A stretch of 64,000 nucleotides of DNA from Daedaleopsis sinensis (Eukaryota; Basidiomycota; Agaricomycetes; Polyporales; Polyporaceae), in the NCBI GenBank assembly GCA_033807695.1, contig CM066307.1:992001-1056000 (forward strand). Direction: 5' to 3'. A program made the position numbers and the translations under genes. This document shows positions 60,801 to 64,000 of this stretch, piece by piece (the first letter of the stretch is position 1; every line of letters starts with the position of its first letter). The notes beneath the pieces are model-generated. The model saw only the letters and a list, made by a program, of their open reading frames with translations, searched no databases and was not told the origin of the DNA.

Positions 60801-63800
60801 AGGTACGCAGATTGGAGAGAAGGGCATCAACCTGAGTGGAGGTCAGAAGCAGCGTGTATGTACCGGCATTTTCCTGCAGTCAGACGGCGCCTGACGATGC
60901 ATGTAGGTCAACATCGCTCGTGCTTTGTACTATGACGCGGACACAGTCATCTTCGACGATCCGCTATCCGCAGGTACGCTATCCTTCGTCAGTTGCATGA
61001 CCACCCCTCTGACCGTCGTACAGTCGACGCGCACGTTGGAAAGTCACTATTCGCCGACGCGATCATCGGAGCTCTCCGCAACCGCGGCAAGACTGTCATC
61101 TTGGTCACCCACGCCTTGCACTTTCTATCCCAGTGCGACTACGTCTACACTCTCGCAGTACGCAAGATCCGACTTTCCACTGTCGTGCGTGACATCTAAC
61201 TCTTCAGTAGAACGGCCGCATCGAAGAGCAAGGGACGTACACGGAGCTCATGGCGAACGGCAAGGAGTTTTCTCGGCTCCTGCAAGAGTTCGGCGGGCAG
61301 ACGCAAGAGGAGGAGGACGAGGAGGAGGCCATAGAGGAGTCAACGTCTCACGCGCCTGCGATCGACGAAGCAAGGATCAAGTCAGAGAACATCCAACGCA
61401 AGGGTGCAGGGACTGGAAAGCTTGAGGGACGGCTCATCGTCCGGGAGAAGCGCACGACGGGCTCCGTCAGCTGGCAAGGTGATTCCTGCAGCAGCATTCG
61501 AGTTCCTGCATCGGCCGTGGACCCGCACTCATCATGATGCATTTAGTGTACACGGACTACCTCCGTGCGGCTCGGGCTTCCTTCACGGGTCCGATTTTGG
61601 TGCTATGCATGTTGGCAATGCAGGGGTTCCAGATTATGAACAATTACACTCTGATCTGGTGGCAAGCAAAGTGCGAGATTCATTCGTCCGGCGGTCCTCG
61701 CAGTGTCATTGACCCTTCACCCATTTGTGCAGCACCTGGCATCGACCAAATTCATTCTACCAGATGTTGTACGCGGTCCTGGGTGTCGCTCAATCTCTGT
61801 TCACCTTCGGAGTGTGAGTGCGGGCTTGCCGTCATCCCATGAGCTGCCGGACTGATCTATTGGCTTAGGGGTATGGCAATGGACGAGATGGGTTTCTTTG
61901 TCTCTCAGAATCTGCACCATGACTCGATACGGAATATTTTCTATGCCCCCATGTCGTTCTTCGACACTACGGTCCGTCCAATCCTTTATTCCGCTGATCA
62001 GAGTACCATGCTGACACCGATCCCAGCCTATGGGACGTATTCTAAGCGTTTTCGGGAAGGACATCGAGAGTAAGTCCGATCATGGATACTCATATTTTCA
62101 TGGGGTTGCGCACTCACATCGTACGACGTAGACATCGACAATCAGCTTCCAGGTAAGTTGGACCGAAATCAGACACCGTCCCAGTGTACTCACCGTCAAC
62201 TATCTCATTCTAGTTTCTATGCGGCTCTGTAAGTGTATTCCTCTTCTATGAGAAGCGGTAGTCCTAACATCCTGATGCTAGTTGTGCTTACCATTGCGAA
62301 CGTCGCTGGTAGTGTTGTGATCATCACCGTTGTTGAGCACTACTTCAGTAAGTGGTTCAGTGGCGCTTAATCAAAAGAGCATCAGGTTTTGATTTCGTAT
62401 AGTCATCGCCGCGGTTGGTATCGCGGTTGGCTACAACTACTTCGCCGCCTTCTACCGTGCAAGCGCAAGAGAGCTCAAGCGCCTCGGTGCGTTTTGTCGA
62501 GCTTTTGATTGACTTGTGGCAGCATTCTGACTACTAGAGTAGACAACATGCTGCGCTCGCTCTTGTATGCACACTTCGCCGAGTCTCTGTCCGGCTTGCC
62601 CACCATCCGGAGTTACGGCGAGGTCGAGCGTTTCCTGCGCGATAACGAATACTATGTAGACCTCGAAGACAGAGCAGCATTCCTCACTGTGACCAACCAG
62701 AGGTTCGTCTCATGGGCCGTTTACAATCTACCATAATGCTTACGGCGGTGGACTAACTAGATGGCTCGCCATTCGTCTGGACTTCCTCGGTGGTATCATG
62801 ACTTTCATTGTAGGTCTTATATCGTTGCCGCACGTCAAGGCGAGAAACTCACGTCTCAACCACACAGGTTGCGATCCTGGCTGTCTCGAATGCGTCCGGT
62901 ATTAATCCCGCGGAGATTGGTCTTGTCTTGACATACACGAGTAAGTGCCACGGATAGAACGTACTAGCGGCTACTAACAAACGCATACAGCTTCTCTCAC
63001 CCAGCTCTGCGGCATGCTCACCCGGCAGTCTGCCGAAGTGGAGGTCAGCATCTACATCACCTGCCTCATTCGAGCATCCTGATCATACTTCTCATGTAGA
63101 ACTATATGAGCTCCGTGGAACGCAGTACGTTTGTCTGCACTGTAAACAAAGTTGTGGATACTGACATAAATGGGTGGCTAGTCGTACACTACAGTCGCCA
63201 GGATCAGATCCCTCAAGAGGCTTCGCACGAGGTCGCCGAGCACAAGCCTCCTTCAGAGTGGCCAACTGAGGGCGCGATACAGTTCAAGGACGTCGTCATG
63301 CGCTACAGGGCCGGTCTGCCCTTCGTCCTGAAGGGTCTATCGATGCAAGTCAATGGGGGAGAGAAGATTGGAGTAGTTGGAAGGTGCGTCACTAACGCTT
63401 CCATACAGTTGATCGACGTGGAGCTTAGATGATTCCGTTTTGCAGAACGGGTGCCGGAAAGTCTACATTGATGCTCGCGCTCTTCCGCATCGTCGAGCTC
63501 TCGTCCGGTTCAATCACCATCGATGGGTAAGCGCATTAAACGCGCAAGATATTTAGTCCTCTCAACTTTACACTTTCTTTTCCCTAGCGTTGACATTTCC
63601 ACGATTGGGCTGAAAGATCTTCGGAGCAAGATATCCATCATCCCACAAGATGTGCGTAGCTTGTTGATATATTGCAACGCATACACTCATCCTCTCGGTC
63701 TCGTAACAGCCTTTGCTATTCAGTGGTAAGCCCATTCCAAAGGCTGAGAGTTGAATTCCTCCCTAATCTGAACCAGGCACCATCCGCTCCAACCTCGATC

Positions 63801-64000
63801 CTTTCAACCTCTACGTAAGCCAATACAAACCAACGATTCTATTGCGCTGTCCACGCTGACCGCCCTCCCAGACCGATGCGCAATTATGGGACGCCCTCCA
63901 TCGGTCCTTCCTGGTGGAGTCGCCTAAGGTGGACGTCGATGGCACCCACTCCCCCACTTCTCGCTTCAACCTCGACACCGTCATCGAAAGCGAAGGCTCG
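57829..64000 (+). CDS. YOR1: ABCC-type (YOR1/MRP-like) ABC transporter, truncated at window edge
   Basis: Starts [13 protein letters not shown] and has many short introns. Layout: a cytosolic N-terminus with [13 protein letters not shown], the YOR1-type lasso region; membrane domain 1 (about 58,540-59,960); nucleotide-binding domain 1 (about 60,230-61,210) with Walker [18 protein letters not shown] signature and Walker [14 protein letters not shown]; an acidic linker ([11 protein letters not shown]); membrane domain 2 (about 61,540-63,110); and domain 2 with Walker [18 protein letters not shown]-loop IIPQD and [12 protein letters not shown]. The window ends before the second signature and Walker B. 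It would export organic anions or drugs across the plasma membrane using ATP. A 7-nt exon (60366-60372) lies in Walker A of domain 1. Confidence 0.92.
60366..60372 (+). other. 7-nt micro-exon encoding Walker A residues of the ABC transporter
   Basis: CGGAAAG lies between an acceptor (CACAG at 60361-60365) and a donor (GTGATG from 60373). Joined to AG upstream and TCGAGTCTG downstream it completes S-G-K-S-S of GSVGSGKSS. Without it the Walker A lysine is lost and the frame shifts. Confidence 0.75.

Overview
The window looks like nuclear DNA of a filamentous basidiomycete, most probably an Agaricomycete close to the Polyporales. The reasons are many short introns (mostly 48-70 bp, GT-AG with a CTRAY-like branch site), GC-rich codon use, and the families present: a BAH-PHD protein and a JmjC-like protein of the kind scattered through Agaricomycete genomes, a GAF hybrid histidine kinase, and typical basidiomycete housekeeping genes. 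Coordinates of spliced genes run from the start codon to the stop codon, introns included. I joined exons by reading splice sites and checking that the phases agree.

Region 1 (1-15,200) is gene-poor and repeat-like. At the left edge the N-terminus of a membrane-anchored protein leaves the window on the minus strand. The rest holds an inverted-repeat element with two 204-bp arms (3160-4348), tandem repeats, a strong hairpin, a pair of dispersed repeats, a decayed JmjC-like gene, a degenerate BAH-PHD gene and a tRNA-Leu-like SINE head. I found no intact ordinary gene here.

Region 2 (15,205-33,300) is gene-dense: phosphomannose isomerase (+); a single reading frame on the minus strand that joins cystathionine beta-lyase to mevalonate kinase; a large GAF hybrid histidine kinase (-); dolichol kinase (-); and uracil-DNA glycosylase (+), divergent from dolichol kinase. 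Phosphomannose isomerase, mevalonate kinase and dolichol kinase all feed dolichol-phosphate-mannose and glycosylation chemistry.

Region 3 (33,300-40,960) contains one bZIP regulator (-) between two long gene-free GC-rich stretches.

Region 4 (40,960-64,000) is again dense: XPB helicase (-) divergent from branchpoint-binding protein SF1/BBP (+); an NSUN5/Rcm1-type rRNA methyltransferase (-) divergent from a type I J-protein (+); a Sad1-type SUN protein (+) convergent with a C2-domain ingression protein (-); and a YOR1-like ABCC transporter (+) that runs off the right edge.

The most unusual object is the cystathionine beta-lyase/mevalonate kinase fusion. Its junction lies inside one exon with no stop codon and no in-frame ATG before the kinase ATP motif. 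Also notable are coding micro-exons of 6 and 7 nt that fall inside catalytic motifs, and a start codon split by an intron.
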